A stretch of DNA of 64,000 bases, taken from assembly GCA_964639965.1 (NCBI GenBank), contig CAZXGI010000001.1, positions 72,178 through 136,177 of the forward strand, written 5' to 3'. Positions within the stretch are counted from its first letter, which is position 1. Each line of letters starts with the position of its first letter. This stretch comes from TMED23 sp964639965 (GTDB lineage Bacteria > Pseudomonadota > Alphaproteobacteria > Rhodospirillales > UBA2165). A program made the translations under genes and the position numbers. Positions 8,983-17,452 of this stretch are shown piece after piece. The notes under the pieces are model-generated. The model saw only the letters and a program-made list of their open reading frames with translations, was not told where the DNA came from and did not search any database.

Positions 8983-9729
8983 ATGCCGAAAATTCAAAAG
9001 CGAAGATTAGATCAACTTCTGGTTGAACGGGGGTTGGTGCAATCACGTAGTCGAGCTCAAGCTTTAATTATGGCAGGTTCGGTGTATAGCGATTCGAAAC
9101 GATTAGATAAAGCTGGTGCACAAATACCACAGAATATAAAACTAGAGTTAAAGAGCCGAGACCACCCCTGGGTATCGCGTGGTGGGCTTAAGCTAGAACA
9201 CGCACTTGAGCACTTTCAGATTAATGTCACAAATAGAGTTTGCCTAGATATTGGGGCATCAACTGGTGGTTTTTGTGATGTGTTATTAAGTAGAGGGGCA
9301 GACAAAGTTTATGCGGTCGATGTTGGGCATGGGCAATTGGCTTGGAAAATAAGAAAAAATGAAAGGGTCACCGTGTTAGAACGTTTTAATGCTCGGTATA
9401 TTACGGACAAAGAGATAACAGAAAGGGTCGATTTCATAAGCTGTGATGCTAGCTTTATTGGGCTCAGGACTATTTTACCAGCACCACTAAGACTGGCCAA
9501 GCCTGGTGCTAAATTAGTCGCTTTAATCAAACCTCAGTTCGAAGTGGATAAATGGCAAGTCGGGAGTAAAGGGGTTGTCAGAGAGCAAAAACTACGTGAG
9601 GCTGTCTGCAATCGCATAGAATATTGGCTGAACGGTTTGGATGGGTGGCAAGTAATTGGGGTTGAAAAAAGTCCAATTACTGGCGCTGAAGGCAATATCG
9701 AATTCTTGATTGCAGCAATTTACTGCTAG
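8983..9729 (+). CDS. tlyA: TlyA family rRNA (cytidine-2'-O)-methyltransferase
   Basis: A 248-residue protein with an N-terminal S4 RNA-binding domain (RRLDQLLVERGLVQSRSRAQ..., residues 6-65) followed by an FtsJ-like SAM methyltransferase domain. The SAM-binding motif LDIGASTGGF is near residue 86 and the KPQFE motif near 178. TlyA proteins 2'-O-methylate cytidines in rRNA, and some are annotated as haemolysins. It begins 12 bases after dxs and is the last gene of the cluster. It converges with an AhpD-like gene 37 bases on. Confidence 0.93.
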   Translation: MPKIQKRRLDQLLVERGLVQSRSRAQALIMAGSVYSDSKRLDKAGAQIPQNIKLELKSRDHPWVSRGGLKLEHALEHFQINVTNRVCLDIGASTGGFCDVLLSRGADKVYAVDVGHGQLAWKIRKNERVTVLERFNARYITDKEITERVDFISCDASFIGLRTILPAPLRLAKPGAKLVALIKPQFEVDKWQVGSKGVVREQKLREAVCNRIEYWLNGLDGWQVIGVEKSPITGAEGNIEFLIAAIYC

Positions 9730-9766
9730 TTTTCAGGTTTTGCGCTTTGAATTTGGTAAAAAGATA

Positions 9767-10345
9767 TTAACGATTTTTTTTGTGATATTCGATATTCGGC
9801 ATCATATCTAAACCATGAGCCATACGGTTAGTATAATTAAAGAAAGCAGCCGTATCGCAGATGTCAAATATATCTTGTTCAGAGAACTTTTCTTGTCGCA
9901 GTGATTTTCGGTCCAGTTCGCTTATATCAAATGGTCTTTTGGTGAGTTTCCAAACAAAGTCTAGCATCTTTCGGGTCCTACTATCTAGTTCAGCAACTCG
10001 ATAATTCATTACCATCATCTCACCAAGTTCTGGGTCTCCTGATATTTGCCTAACGGCCTGGCCATGGGCAACGAGGCAGTAATAGCAACGATTAGCCGAA
10101 GACACGACGACGGCTATTAACTCACGCTCAAGTTTTGTTAGATTACAATCTTCTTCATCTAACATTAGTTTGTTATAATAGGCAGTAAATGTTTTAAATT
10201 TTTCTATATTAACTGTGTAAGCTCGCAGAACATTCGGTACCAATCCGAGTTTTTCTTCGCATATTTTCATGTATTTTTGAGAAACCTCATCTAGTTCCTC
10301 AATTTCAGGTATAGGAATTCGAACGATGTGTTTGGGTTGGGGCAT
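9767..10345 (-). CDS. Peroxidase-related enzyme, carboxymuconolactone decarboxylase/AhpD fold
   Basis: A 192-residue AhpD-like protein. The CxxC plus His motif is visible as NRCYYCLVAHG near residues 87-97, with the preceding Glu-rich helix KLERELIAVVVSSAN. The second half (RTRKMLDFVWKLTKRP...) matches the repeated helical unit of the peroxidase-related family. The probable role is thiol-based reduction of peroxides or disulfides; the physiological partner is unknown. The gene ends 37 bases from the end of tlyA and lies downstream of aroC on the same strand (14-base gap), so it may be the last gene of a fabI-aroC transcript. Confidence 0.88.
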   Translation of the reverse strand: MPQPKHIVRIPIPEIEELDEVSQKYMKICEEKLGLVPNVLRAYTVNIEKFKTFTAYYNKLMLDEEDCNLTKLERELIAVVVSSANRCYYCLVAHGQAVRQISGDPELGEMMVMNYRVAELDSRTRKMLDFVWKLTKRPFDISELDRKSLRQEKFSEQDIFDICDTAAFFNYTNRMAHGLDMMPNIEYHKKNR

Positions 10346-10359
10346 GTGTTTGGTATATT

Positions 10360-11430
10360 TTATTCACATTGGGCTTTATGAAGCAGCATATGGTCGGCTA
10401 ACACACAAGCTATCATGGCTTCTCCAACAGGAACCCCTCTTATGCCAACGCAAGGGTCATGTCGGCCTTTTGTAGAGACTTTTGTTTCTTCTCCTGACGT
10501 TGTTATGGTTTTTTGCGGCGTTATTATTGAGCTTGTTGGTTTTACTGCAAAACGGGCAATTATATCTTGGCCTGTTGAAATACCACCTAGGATCCCACCA
10601 GCATTATTTGATTTGAATGTTGGTTTTTTCTTTTGGATGAACATTTCATCGGCATTCTCTTCTCCTTTGAGCTCTGCTACACCAAATCCAGCACCGATTT
10701 CGACACCTTTGACAGCATTTATACTCATTAAAGCTTTTGCAATATCTGCATCTATTTTGTCATAAACTGGGTTCCCATAACCGACAGGTACGCCACTAGC
10801 TTTGATTTCAATGATTGCACCAATTGAGGAACCCGATTTACGGATTGAATCAAGATAATTTTCCCATTCTTTAACTTTTTCTCGGTCCGGACACCAAAAA
10901 TCATTGTTGTCAACTTCTTCCCAATCCCAGTTATCACGATTTATTTTTTTTGTTCCTATTTGGATTATAGCCCCGCGAATACTGATATTTTTACCCAATA
11001 TTTTTCTTGCAATTGCACCAGCAGCAACGCGATTAGCTGTTTCCCGTGCGCTCGCGCGCCCGGAACCACGATAATCGCGATTAGTATATTTTTTATGATA
11101 GGTATAATCGGCATGGCCTGGGCGATAAACGTGTTTGATATCGTCATAATCCTTTGTTCGATGATCCGTATTTTTTATCATCAAACTAATTGGCGTTCCC
11201 GTTGTTTTACCGTCAAAAACACCTGATAAAATGGTCACACTATCAGTTTCATTGCGTTGAGTTGTAAATCGTGATTGGCCCGGTTTTCGTTTGTCTAGCC
11301 AGATTTGGATGTCCTTTTCTGCTAGGTTGATATTTGGGGGAGTGCCGTCAATTACACATCCGATCGCAGAACCATGACTTTCGCCGAAAGTTGTAAATTT
11401 AAAGAGATGCCCGAAACTATTTCCTGACAT
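10360..11430 (-). CDS. aroC: Chorismate synthase
   Basis: A 356-residue FMN-dependent enzyme that converts EPSP to chorismate, the last step of the shikimate pathway. Diagnostic stretches are GESHG at 17-21, the segment RPGHADYTY...YRGSGRASARETA near 105-132, and RHDPCVGIRGVPV near the C terminus. The length is normal. The ATG at 11430 is 11 bases after the fabI stop, so the two are probably translationally linked. No strong ribosome site is seen. Confidence 0.97.
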   Translation of the reverse strand: MSGNSFGHLFKFTTFGESHGSAIGCVIDGTPPNINLAEKDIQIWLDKRKPGQSRFTTQRNETDSVTILSGVFDGKTTGTPISLMIKNTDHRTKDYDDIKHVYRPGHADYTYHKKYTNRDYRGSGRASARETANRVAAGAIARKILGKNISIRGAIIQIGTKKINRDNWDWEEVDNNDFWCPDREKVKEWENYLDSIRKSGSSIGAIIEIKASGVPVGYGNPVYDKIDADIAKALMSINAVKGVEIGAGFGVAELKGEENADEMFIQKKKPTFKSNNAGGILGGISTGQDIIARFAVKPTSSIITPQKTITTSGEETKVSTKGRHDPCVGIRGVPVGEAMIACVLADHMLLHKAQCE

Positions 11431-11441
11431 TTGCCATCAAC

Positions 11442-12266
11442 TCAAGCCTCATTGCCGTTAACGGTGATGTCGGGTGCATCTACGGCTTTCATGCCTATAA
11501 TATTATACCCACAATCAACATGATGAGTTTCACCGGTAACGCCAGATGACAAGTCGCTTAACAAGTACATTCCTGAACCCCCAACATCATCAACAGAAAC
11601 ATTGCGCCGAAGTGGGGAGTTGTATTCATTCCATTTTAGAATATAGCGGAAGTCTCCAATGCCAGCCGCGGCAAGTGTTTTCATTGGACCTGCTGATAGT
11701 GCATTTACACGGATATTTTGTCGACCAAGGTCTTCAGCAAGGTATCTTACGCTTGCTTCAAGAGCCGCCTTAGCCACGCCCATTATATTATAATGTGGCA
11801 TGACCCGTTCCGAACCAGCATAAGTAAGGGTTAATAAGGAACCCCCATCGGTCATTAATTTCTGCGCTTTTTGGCAAATTTCTGTAAAAGAATAACAAGA
11901 AATCAACATTGTTTGAGTAAAATTCTCAGCGGTGGTGTTAAGGTATTTACCGGTAAGTTCTTCTTTGTTAGAAAAAGCTATTCCATGCAATAAAAAATCT
12001 AGCTTGCCCCATTTTCTTTGGATTTCAATAAATACTTTTTCAATACTAGAGCCATCGGTGACATCACATGGCATGATGAAATTAGACCCGATGGATTTGG
12101 CCAGTGGGGTAACACGCTTAAGCAAGGCTTTCCCCTGATAAGTGAAGGCGAGTTCGGCCCCCTCGTTTGAAATAGCCTTTGCTATATTCCAGGCTATTGA
12201 TCGATTATTTGCGACACCCATAATCAACCCCTTTTTACCTGTCATAAGGCCTGGTGACTTGTTCAT
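11442..12266 (-). CDS. fabI: Enoyl-ACP reductase (NADH)
   Basis: Short-chain dehydrogenase of type II fatty-acid synthesis that reduces enoyl-ACP. The N-terminal cofactor motif is GKKGLIMGVANNRSIAW, and the catalytic Tyr-x6-Lys is in YNIMGVAK. The frame is open 16 codons further upstream, but the ATG at 12266 has a clear GAGGAG four bases ahead and gives the usual family N terminus, so I use it (274 residues). The tail ending VNGNEA is slightly longer than in E. coli FabI. Upstream lie 234 bases of AT-rich DNA before the lipoprotein gene's 3' end, with no gene seen. Confidence 0.95.
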   Translation of the reverse strand: MNKSPGLMTGKKGLIMGVANNRSIAWNIAKAISNEGAELAFTYQGKALLKRVTPLAKSIGSNFIMPCDVTDGSSIEKVFIEIQRKWGKLDFLLHGIAFSNKEELTGKYLNTTAENFTQTMLISCYSFTEICQKAQKLMTDGGSLLTLTYAGSERVMPHYNIMGVAKAALEASVRYLAEDLGRQNIRVNALSAGPMKTLAAAGIGDFRYILKWNEYNSPLRRNVSVDDVGGSGMYLLSDLSSGVTGETHHVDCGYNIIGMKAVDAPDITVNGNEA

Positions 12267-12500
12267 GTACTCCTCATAATATATTTTTCGATTACCAAAA
12301 AATGTGATCAGCAATAACTATTAAAAAGAACTTATTGGAAAGATGACAAATCATGTAACGTGTCGCTTCCATCAGAACTTAAGTTTATTTTATGCTGTTT
12401 TCTATACTCTATAGCAATATCAAATGGCAGTATTTTATTCACAGGCTGTCACGATTTATAACAAATGATTTCAGGTTATCAAACTGATTATCTCACTACT

Positions 12501-12980
12501 TCAGTTGATTACTCGCCATGTGCCATCAGGTTTTCTGCATGCTGTTCCTTTTACGATTTCTTTTTGACCATCTACGATTATCTGATGTTCATATCTTCGA
12601 CAATCTTCACCCGAGCTTTCGTTCCGTGTTGTTTGGGTGGGTGTCACTCGACCGCTATTTCCAGTATTTGGGTTTTTCCAAGTCGAAGGCTCTCCATCCT
12701 TGTTGTTTTCCAATGCACTTTGTTGAGTTTGGTTAGCTTTTAAACGATCAATATCGTCTAGAGCTTTGCCCAATCGGCTACCAGCAAATGCTCCGCCTAA
12801 AGTTCCAAGTGCGACAGCAACCAATTTACCCTTGCCATCTCCAACTTGTGAGCCGACAAGTGCCCCGAGACCAGCTCCGATTATAGTTCCAATTGTTTGT
12901 TTTTGGTTGTTTTGGTTCTCAGCACAGGCTGATAAAATTACTGTAAGGGTTAGAACGATGAAGATTCTAGTAGGTTTCAT
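12501..12980 (-). CDS. Glycine-zipper lipoprotein, 17 kDa surface antigen type
   Basis: A 159-residue envelope protein. The signal peptide ends in a lipobox (LSAC, Cys19), followed by a polar stretch and a glycine-zipper hairpin near residues 31-70 (GTIIGAGLGALVGSQVG ... GTLGGAFAGSRLG). The C-terminal 40 residues, with two cysteines and GTACRKPDGTWRV, match the tail seen in the rickettsial 17 kDa antigen family. It is probably an outer-membrane lipoprotein of structural role. It is divergent from pdxH, again a familiar alphaproteobacterial arrangement. Confidence 0.88.
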   Translation of the reverse strand: MKPTRIFIVLTLTVILSACAENQNNQKQTIGTIIGAGLGALVGSQVGDGKGKLVAVALGTLGGAFAGSRLGKALDDIDRLKANQTQQSALENNKDGEPSTWKNPNTGNSGRVTPTQTTRNESSGEDCRRYEHQIIVDGQKEIVKGTACRKPDGTWRVIN

Positions 12981-13082
12981 TTTCTTGTTGATCCCCTATA
13001 AAAAAATTTACGAAAGGTATGTTTTTGTTTCTAAACAATTAACTTTATTATTAAAATAAATTCCGTTTATGTTTATTAATGC

Positions 13083-13088
13083 TATAAT
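13083..13088 (+). promoter_or_regulatory. Candidate -10 box for pdxH
   Basis: A perfect TATAAT lies 37 bases before the pdxH TTG in the divergent gap with the lipoprotein gene. The matching -35 (TTCCGT at 13061) is weak, with a 16-base spacer. Placed by position and consensus only. Confidence 0.35.
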
Positions 13089-13124
13089 ATAAAGTTTTTC
13101 TTAAAGAATTGGAATAGCAGTCTA

Positions 13125-13724
13125 TTGAAAAATAAATTTTATCCTGTGATGGAAGAGCCGGTACATCTTTTCAATGAATGGTTAAAAGAAGCTGTTTCGT
13201 TGGAGCCAAGTAATCCAAACGCCTGTGCTTTGGCAACAGCCAATAAAATTGGCAAACCGTCTGTACGCATGGTTTTATTGAAAGGAGCGGATGAACATGG
13301 CTTTGTTTTTTATACTAACTACGGAAGTCGAAAAGGGGTTGAATTGTCAGAAAATCCGCACGCCTCGCTTTGTTTCCATTGGAAGTCTTTGAGTCGAGAA
13401 GTTCGGGTCGAAGGTCATGTTGAAAAAGTTCCGGATGAAGAATCAGATTTATATTTTCAAAGTCGCGCCCGGGCTAGTAAAATAGGGGCTTGGGCATCCA
13501 AACAATCTCGGGTATTAGATAGCCAACTTGAGTTAGAAAGGCGTGTTGCTAAATTCGATACAAAATTTAAAACGGGTAAAATTGAACGACCAGAATTCTG
13601 GGGAGGGTATCGTATTAAGCATGAAAAAGTTGAATTCTGGACCGAAAGAAAATTTCGCCTACATGATCGTCTAGTTTATAGTCGTTACGATCAAGGTTGG
13701 CAGACAAACAAACTCTTTCCATAG
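13125..13724 (+). CDS. pdxH: Pyridoxamine 5'-phosphate oxidase
   Basis: A 199-residue FMN flavoprotein that oxidises PNP/PMP to pyridoxal phosphate. Conserved FMN and substrate segments are PSVRMVLLKG near 48, FYTNYGSRKG near 64, the WKSLSREVRVEG stretch near 87, and the C-terminal RLHDRLVYSR plus W (WQTNKLFP). The length is normal. The frame starts at TTG 13125 with GGAA about 10 bases upstream; an ATG at 13149 has no ribosome site. Confidence 0.94.
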   Translation: MKNKFYPVMEEPVHLFNEWLKEAVSLEPSNPNACALATANKIGKPSVRMVLLKGADEHGFVFYTNYGSRKGVELSENPHASLCFHWKSLSREVRVEGHVEKVPDEESDLYFQSRARASKIGAWASKQSRVLDSQLELERRVAKFDTKFKTGKIERPEFWGGYRIKHEKVEFWTERKFRLHDRLVYSRYDQGWQTNKLFP

Positions 13725-13754
13725 TTTTAAAATACTAATCAGAGGTTAAGTTAG

Positions 13755-14690
13755 TTGAATTTGAAGCATAAAGACACGAATATAGAAACAAGCGAAGGAA
13801 TGAGCCAGAAAAGCTATCCGCGTTTAATGCGGGCTGCGACATATGCTTCGGTTATTATTGCCTCTATTTTGATTTTGATTAAACTTGGTGGTTGGTTTGC
13901 AACAAATTCTCTCAGTTTGTTGGCTACATCAANNNNNNNNNNCGCTTCAATAGTAAATTTAATTGCGATCCGTCATGCGTTGCAGCCAGCTGATAAGGAA
14001 CATAGATTTGGTCATGGTAAAGCTGAGGCGCTGGCAAGCTTAGCGCAAGCAGCTTTTATTGCGGGTTCTGGAATATTTCTTTTTCTCGAATCAGTTGAAC
14101 GTTTTTTAGAGCCCCGTGTGGTTCAAAATACTGACATTGGAATTGGCATTATGGTAGTTGCCATAATACTGACCGCAATTTTGGTTGGATTTCAGGCTTA
14201 TGTAGTTAACAAGACTAATTCCATAGCAATTAGCGCTGATTCGCTTCATTATCGGGCAGATATACTTGTGAATATAGCAGTAATTATTTCACTCTTTCTT
14301 TCTGCTAATTTTAATTGGGTTATAGCAGATCCAATTTTTGCTCTACTAATTGTATTTTATATGCTTTTTGGCGCATTTAAAATTGGGGTAACGGCATTGG
14401 AGGTCTTAATGGACAAAGAGTTTCCGGATGAGGACCGAAAACGTATCAAAGATATTGCTGAAAGCCATGAAAAGGTGCTGAGCATTCATGATATGCGCAC
14501 AAGGTCTTCCGGAGCCAATTCATTCATTCAATTTCACGCGGAAATGCCAAAGGATATTTCGTTGTTGGAGGCACATGAGATTGCTGATGAGGTAATGTAT
14601 ATGGTTGAAAAATCTTTCCCAAATACCGAGGTTCTCATTCACCAAGATCCCGAAGGTGTAGATGAGCGTCGGGATGATATATTTGGTTAG
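13755..14690 (+). CDS. Cation diffusion facilitator (FieF-like), interrupted by an assembly gap
   Basis: An integral-membrane metal/proton antiporter of the CDF family, close to FieF/YiiP. HGKAEALASLAQ near residue 91 (second metal-site helix), the later ADSLHYRAD motif (metal-site HxxxD on TM5) and the cytoplasmic domain with a terminal IHQDPEG are intact. Ten N at 13933-13942 fall exactly where the first metal-site helix should be. The start may be TTG 13755 (AGAGG 9 bases upstream) or ATG 13800, which matches the usual family N terminus (MSQKSYPRLMRAA). Probable substrates are Fe2+, Zn2+ or Mn2+. Confidence 0.9.
   Translation: MNLKHKDTNIETSEGMSQKSYPRLMRAATYASVIIASILILIKLGGWFATNSLSLLATSXXXXASIVNLIAIRHALQPADKEHRFGHGKAEALASLAQAAFIAGSGIFLFLESVERFLEPRVVQNTDIGIGIMVVAIILTAILVGFQAYVVNKTNSIAISADSLHYRADILVNIAVIISLFLSANFNWVIADPIFALLIVFYMLFGAFKIGVTALEVLMDKEFPDEDRKRIKDIAESHEKVLSIHDMRTRSSGANSFIQFHAEMPKDISLLEAHEIADEVMYMVEKSFPNTEVLIHQDPEGVDERRDDIFG
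13933..13942. other. 10-base assembly gap (N run)
   Basis: Ten undetermined bases inside the cation efflux gene. Compared with E. coli FieF the surrounding protein is about four residues short, so the real gap is probably about 22 bases, which keeps the frame. Confidence 0.95.
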
Positions 14691-14728
14691 GTTTGATGGC
14701 ATTAAAACGATATTGATGGTCATAGCAT

Positions 14729-15280
14729 ATGAAATCAAGAGATGATGAAAGCGTTAAATATAATTCTACTGGCGTAGGTGTTGATAATTATTGTTCAGGC
14801 ACCAAGCCGACCCCAAAGCAACGAGGTCAATTAATAGTTAAGCGCTTGGAGAATTTTATCCGCGAAGGCAGATCAGATAAAGGTGGTATATCTTTTAAAC
14901 ATTGGCAAGAAATGGCCGTACATGAATTTACAAATGCAATCTTAGATGTAGAGCAAGAAAAAAAAACAGATAATCAATTTCTGACTAGAATTATAGTGAT
15001 AGGGGCTGTAGCAATTATTACCATGGGATTCTGGGGGGCAATAGCAGCAGCGAAAGTATCTTATGATCGTCAAATGGTTGCTTTCATTCTTATGGGTGCT
15101 GGCAGTTTGTTAATCTTATCTATTGGTTTATGGGGTTTGCGCTATCTCGTTGGTCATTTATTTCTTGGGAGACGACAGGAACGTTTAAAACGTGTAGCCA
15201 AGTTTGATCAACAGTTGGCACAATTGGATATAGACCTACGAGAGCGCATAAAAAGATTAGAGACGTCGAATTTTGACTGA
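14729..15280 (+). CDS. Hypothetical two-TM membrane protein
   Basis: A 183-residue protein. The N-terminal 85 residues are soluble and contain a basic amphipathic region (RGQLIVKRLENFIREGRSDK) and a segment FKHWQEMAVHEFTNAI. Two hydrophobic helices follow at about 88-108 and 118-145, then a charged coiled-coil-like tail (RRQERLKRVAKFDQQLAQLD). No enzyme motif is seen. It follows the cation efflux gene by 38 bases on the same strand and may be co-transcribed. I do not recognise the family; the domain plan suggests a membrane anchor with cytoplasmic ends. Confidence 0.7.
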   Translation: MKSRDDESVKYNSTGVGVDNYCSGTKPTPKQRGQLIVKRLENFIREGRSDKGGISFKHWQEMAVHEFTNAILDVEQEKKTDNQFLTRIIVIGAVAIITMGFWGAIAAAKVSYDRQMVAFILMGAGSLLILSIGLWGLRYLVGHLFLGRRQERLKRVAKFDQQLAQLDIDLRERIKRLETSNFD

Positions 15281-15524
15281 TTAAATAAAATACCAAAGGC
15301 GAGCACTTAGGATGTATTTGTTTTTAAGATAAATATTGTAACCCTTAGATAAATACGTATGAATAACTTACTTAAAGTAAAAACTAATAAATAGTAATTA
15401 TTTTTTGTTCACATAGGTGCTAGAATAAGAAAATGCCTAATTTTCCATATGAAATATTATCTATAGACTTCAGTGAAATCTGCCTGCCGTTTTTCTGGTG
15501 TTTTACAGAATGTTTGGAGGGGTA

Positions 15525-17375
15525 ATGAAGAATACTAAAACAGTGTTGATAGATAAAAATCCTGGCAGAAACTCACAGACTTTCGGTATTGCTCGAGAGT
15601 TAGGGACTGATGTTAATTTAATTCATGAACCTTCAATAGGCGTAGTTGGAAATAAAGGAGATTCTCAATGCTATATGGGCGTTGCCAGAAAGGTTAATAT
15701 CATTCACGAAGCGCTTCGCAATAGAGTTGGGGTCGAGCCCGGAAAATTATCCATGAGATTGGTTCAACCGGAGTTTACTGTTGCCACTTCAGATGGCATA
15801 AGGAATGGCACATCCGAAATGCGCTATTCTCTTATCGGACGTGAAGTAACCAATGATGCTTTGTGTGAACATTTGAGCGCGACGGGTTTGGAGGGCGTGA
15901 TAGCGGTTGTTGCGTGCGACAAACCGCCAGTAGGTACTTTAGCAGCTATTCTAGAACACAATAGGCCAGCTATAATTATGTCTGATGGATCTATTAGGCC
16001 TGGAGTTGACACTGAAACAGGTGAGGCTATCGATATTGTGTCAAGTTATCAAATTGCAGGAAGCGATGACGAAGAGTTAAAACGCCGGATAGCACTGCAT
16101 GCATGTCCAGGATTTGGCAGTTGCGGGGGTATGTTTACATATAACACGATGCAAACGTTTATTGGCGTGTTGGGAATGCAGCCACTCCATATGGTGTCTC
16201 CCGCGTCACAAGATGCATGCCGTATAGATGAGTTTCCAGATCAACTTATCGATTATCTTTCTCTTCTAATAGAGAAAAATATAACACCACGTGATATTGT
16301 GACACGAGATTCGATTAGAAATGCCTTAATTGTTGCTATGGCAATTGGTGGTTCTACCAATGTCATGCTTCATGCCCCTGAGCTGGCTCGAGCTGCAGGT
16401 TACAGAGAGTTTACGGAAGACATTATAACTGCTGCTGAATTTAATCATTTATCGGAGAACATTGTCCCGGTGATTGTTAATGCGCGCCCTTTTGGCAAAT
16501 ATTCTATGGTGGATATTGATAGAATTGGGGGAGTACAGGTTTTAGTTAGAAATTTGTTAGATGCCGGATTGCTAAATGGAGAAGCAATTACGTGTACAGG
16601 TGAAACGTTAAAAGAACAGATTGACCGATTAAATCCTCCAGAACCCGATGGTGAGGTTATCTTTGATGTGAAGAAACCCTATAAGGAGACGGGTGGTTTG
16701 AGGGTTTTGAGTGGCAACCTATCTCCCGAATCGAGCGCAATATTAAAATTGGCTGGTGTTGAAGGTGGGTTAGAAAAAAATATATTCAATGGCAAGGCAA
16801 GAATTTTTGATGGTGAACAGCAACTATTAGATACGCTTGAAGCAAAACCAGAGGTCTTAGAAAATTTTGATATGATTGTTGTTCGTTATGAGGGCCCGGT
16901 AGGAGGACCGGGTATGCCAGAAATGCTGGATTCAACTTCTAGAATCACGACAATTTGCCGTCAGCGTGAAATTGTTGTTGGTTTAATGACCGATGGTCGG
17001 TTTTCAGGCGGGTCAGTTGGATTGGTCATAGGTCATGTTGGTCCGGAGGCAGCTGTTGGTGGCCCGATAGGGCTTATAAAAGGGGGTGATGATATTATAG
17101 TTGATTTAAATAAGAATGAGATTAACTGCAAACAGTTAGATGATCCCAGAATATATAATGCGAGAGTAACTGAGTGGAAAAAAGCGGTGGATGACAATAA
17201 TGGCATCCATCCCTCGGCGGGGCTAGCTGATACTAGATTGCTACACCGAATGCGATGTTCTGCGGTTTCGGCTGTTTATGGAGCTGGAATGCATCCTGAT
17301 GGAAAATTGTGGGTAAATGAGCCGCGAAAACCGGATCCAGACAAATTTAAACCGGTGAATAAGTTTAAAGCGTGA
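15525..17375 (+). CDS. IlvD/Edd family dehydratase (probable sugar- or hydroxy-acid dehydratase)
   Basis: A 616-residue Fe-S dehydratase. Three cysteines at positions 49, 131 (VACDKPPVG) and 200 (GSCGGM) are spaced like the cluster ligands of IlvD/Edd enzymes, and the C-terminal GRFSGGSVG and GHVGPEAAVGGPI motifs are intact. The ACDKPPVG version differs from the CDKNMPG of true dihydroxy-acid dehydratases, so an acid-sugar dehydratase is as likely as IlvD. The start is set by GGAGGGG just before ATG 15525; the frame also opens at GTG 15498. It converges on a TRAP transporter operon, which suggests catabolism of an imported hydroxy acid. Confidence 0.85.
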   Translation: MKNTKTVLIDKNPGRNSQTFGIARELGTDVNLIHEPSIGVVGNKGDSQCYMGVARKVNIIHEALRNRVGVEPGKLSMRLVQPEFTVATSDGIRNGTSEMRYSLIGREVTNDALCEHLSATGLEGVIAVVACDKPPVGTLAAILEHNRPAIIMSDGSIRPGVDTETGEAIDIVSSYQIAGSDDEELKRRIALHACPGFGSCGGMFTYNTMQTFIGVLGMQPLHMVSPASQDACRIDEFPDQLIDYLSLLIEKNITPRDIVTRDSIRNALIVAMAIGGSTNVMLHAPELARAAGYREFTEDIITAAEFNHLSENIVPVIVNARPFGKYSMVDIDRIGGVQVLVRNLLDAGLLNGEAITCTGETLKEQIDRLNPPEPDGEVIFDVKKPYKETGGLRVLSGNLSPESSAILKLAGVEGGLEKNIFNGKARIFDGEQQLLDTLEAKPEVLENFDMIVVRYEGPVGGPGMPEMLDSTSRITTICRQREIVVGLMTDGRFSGGSVGLVIGHVGPEAAVGGPIGLIKGGDDIIVDLNKNEINCKQLDDPRIYNARVTEWKKAVDDNNGIHPSAGLADTRLLHRMRCSAVSAVYGAGMHPDGKLWVNEPRKPDPDKFKPVNKFKA

Positions 17376-17452
17376 CGGATTAGATAACCCTTGTAATTTA
17401 CTTGGATATTTTTTTTTAACCAGACGTGAGATTCGTGTGGCTAGGTGATGAC

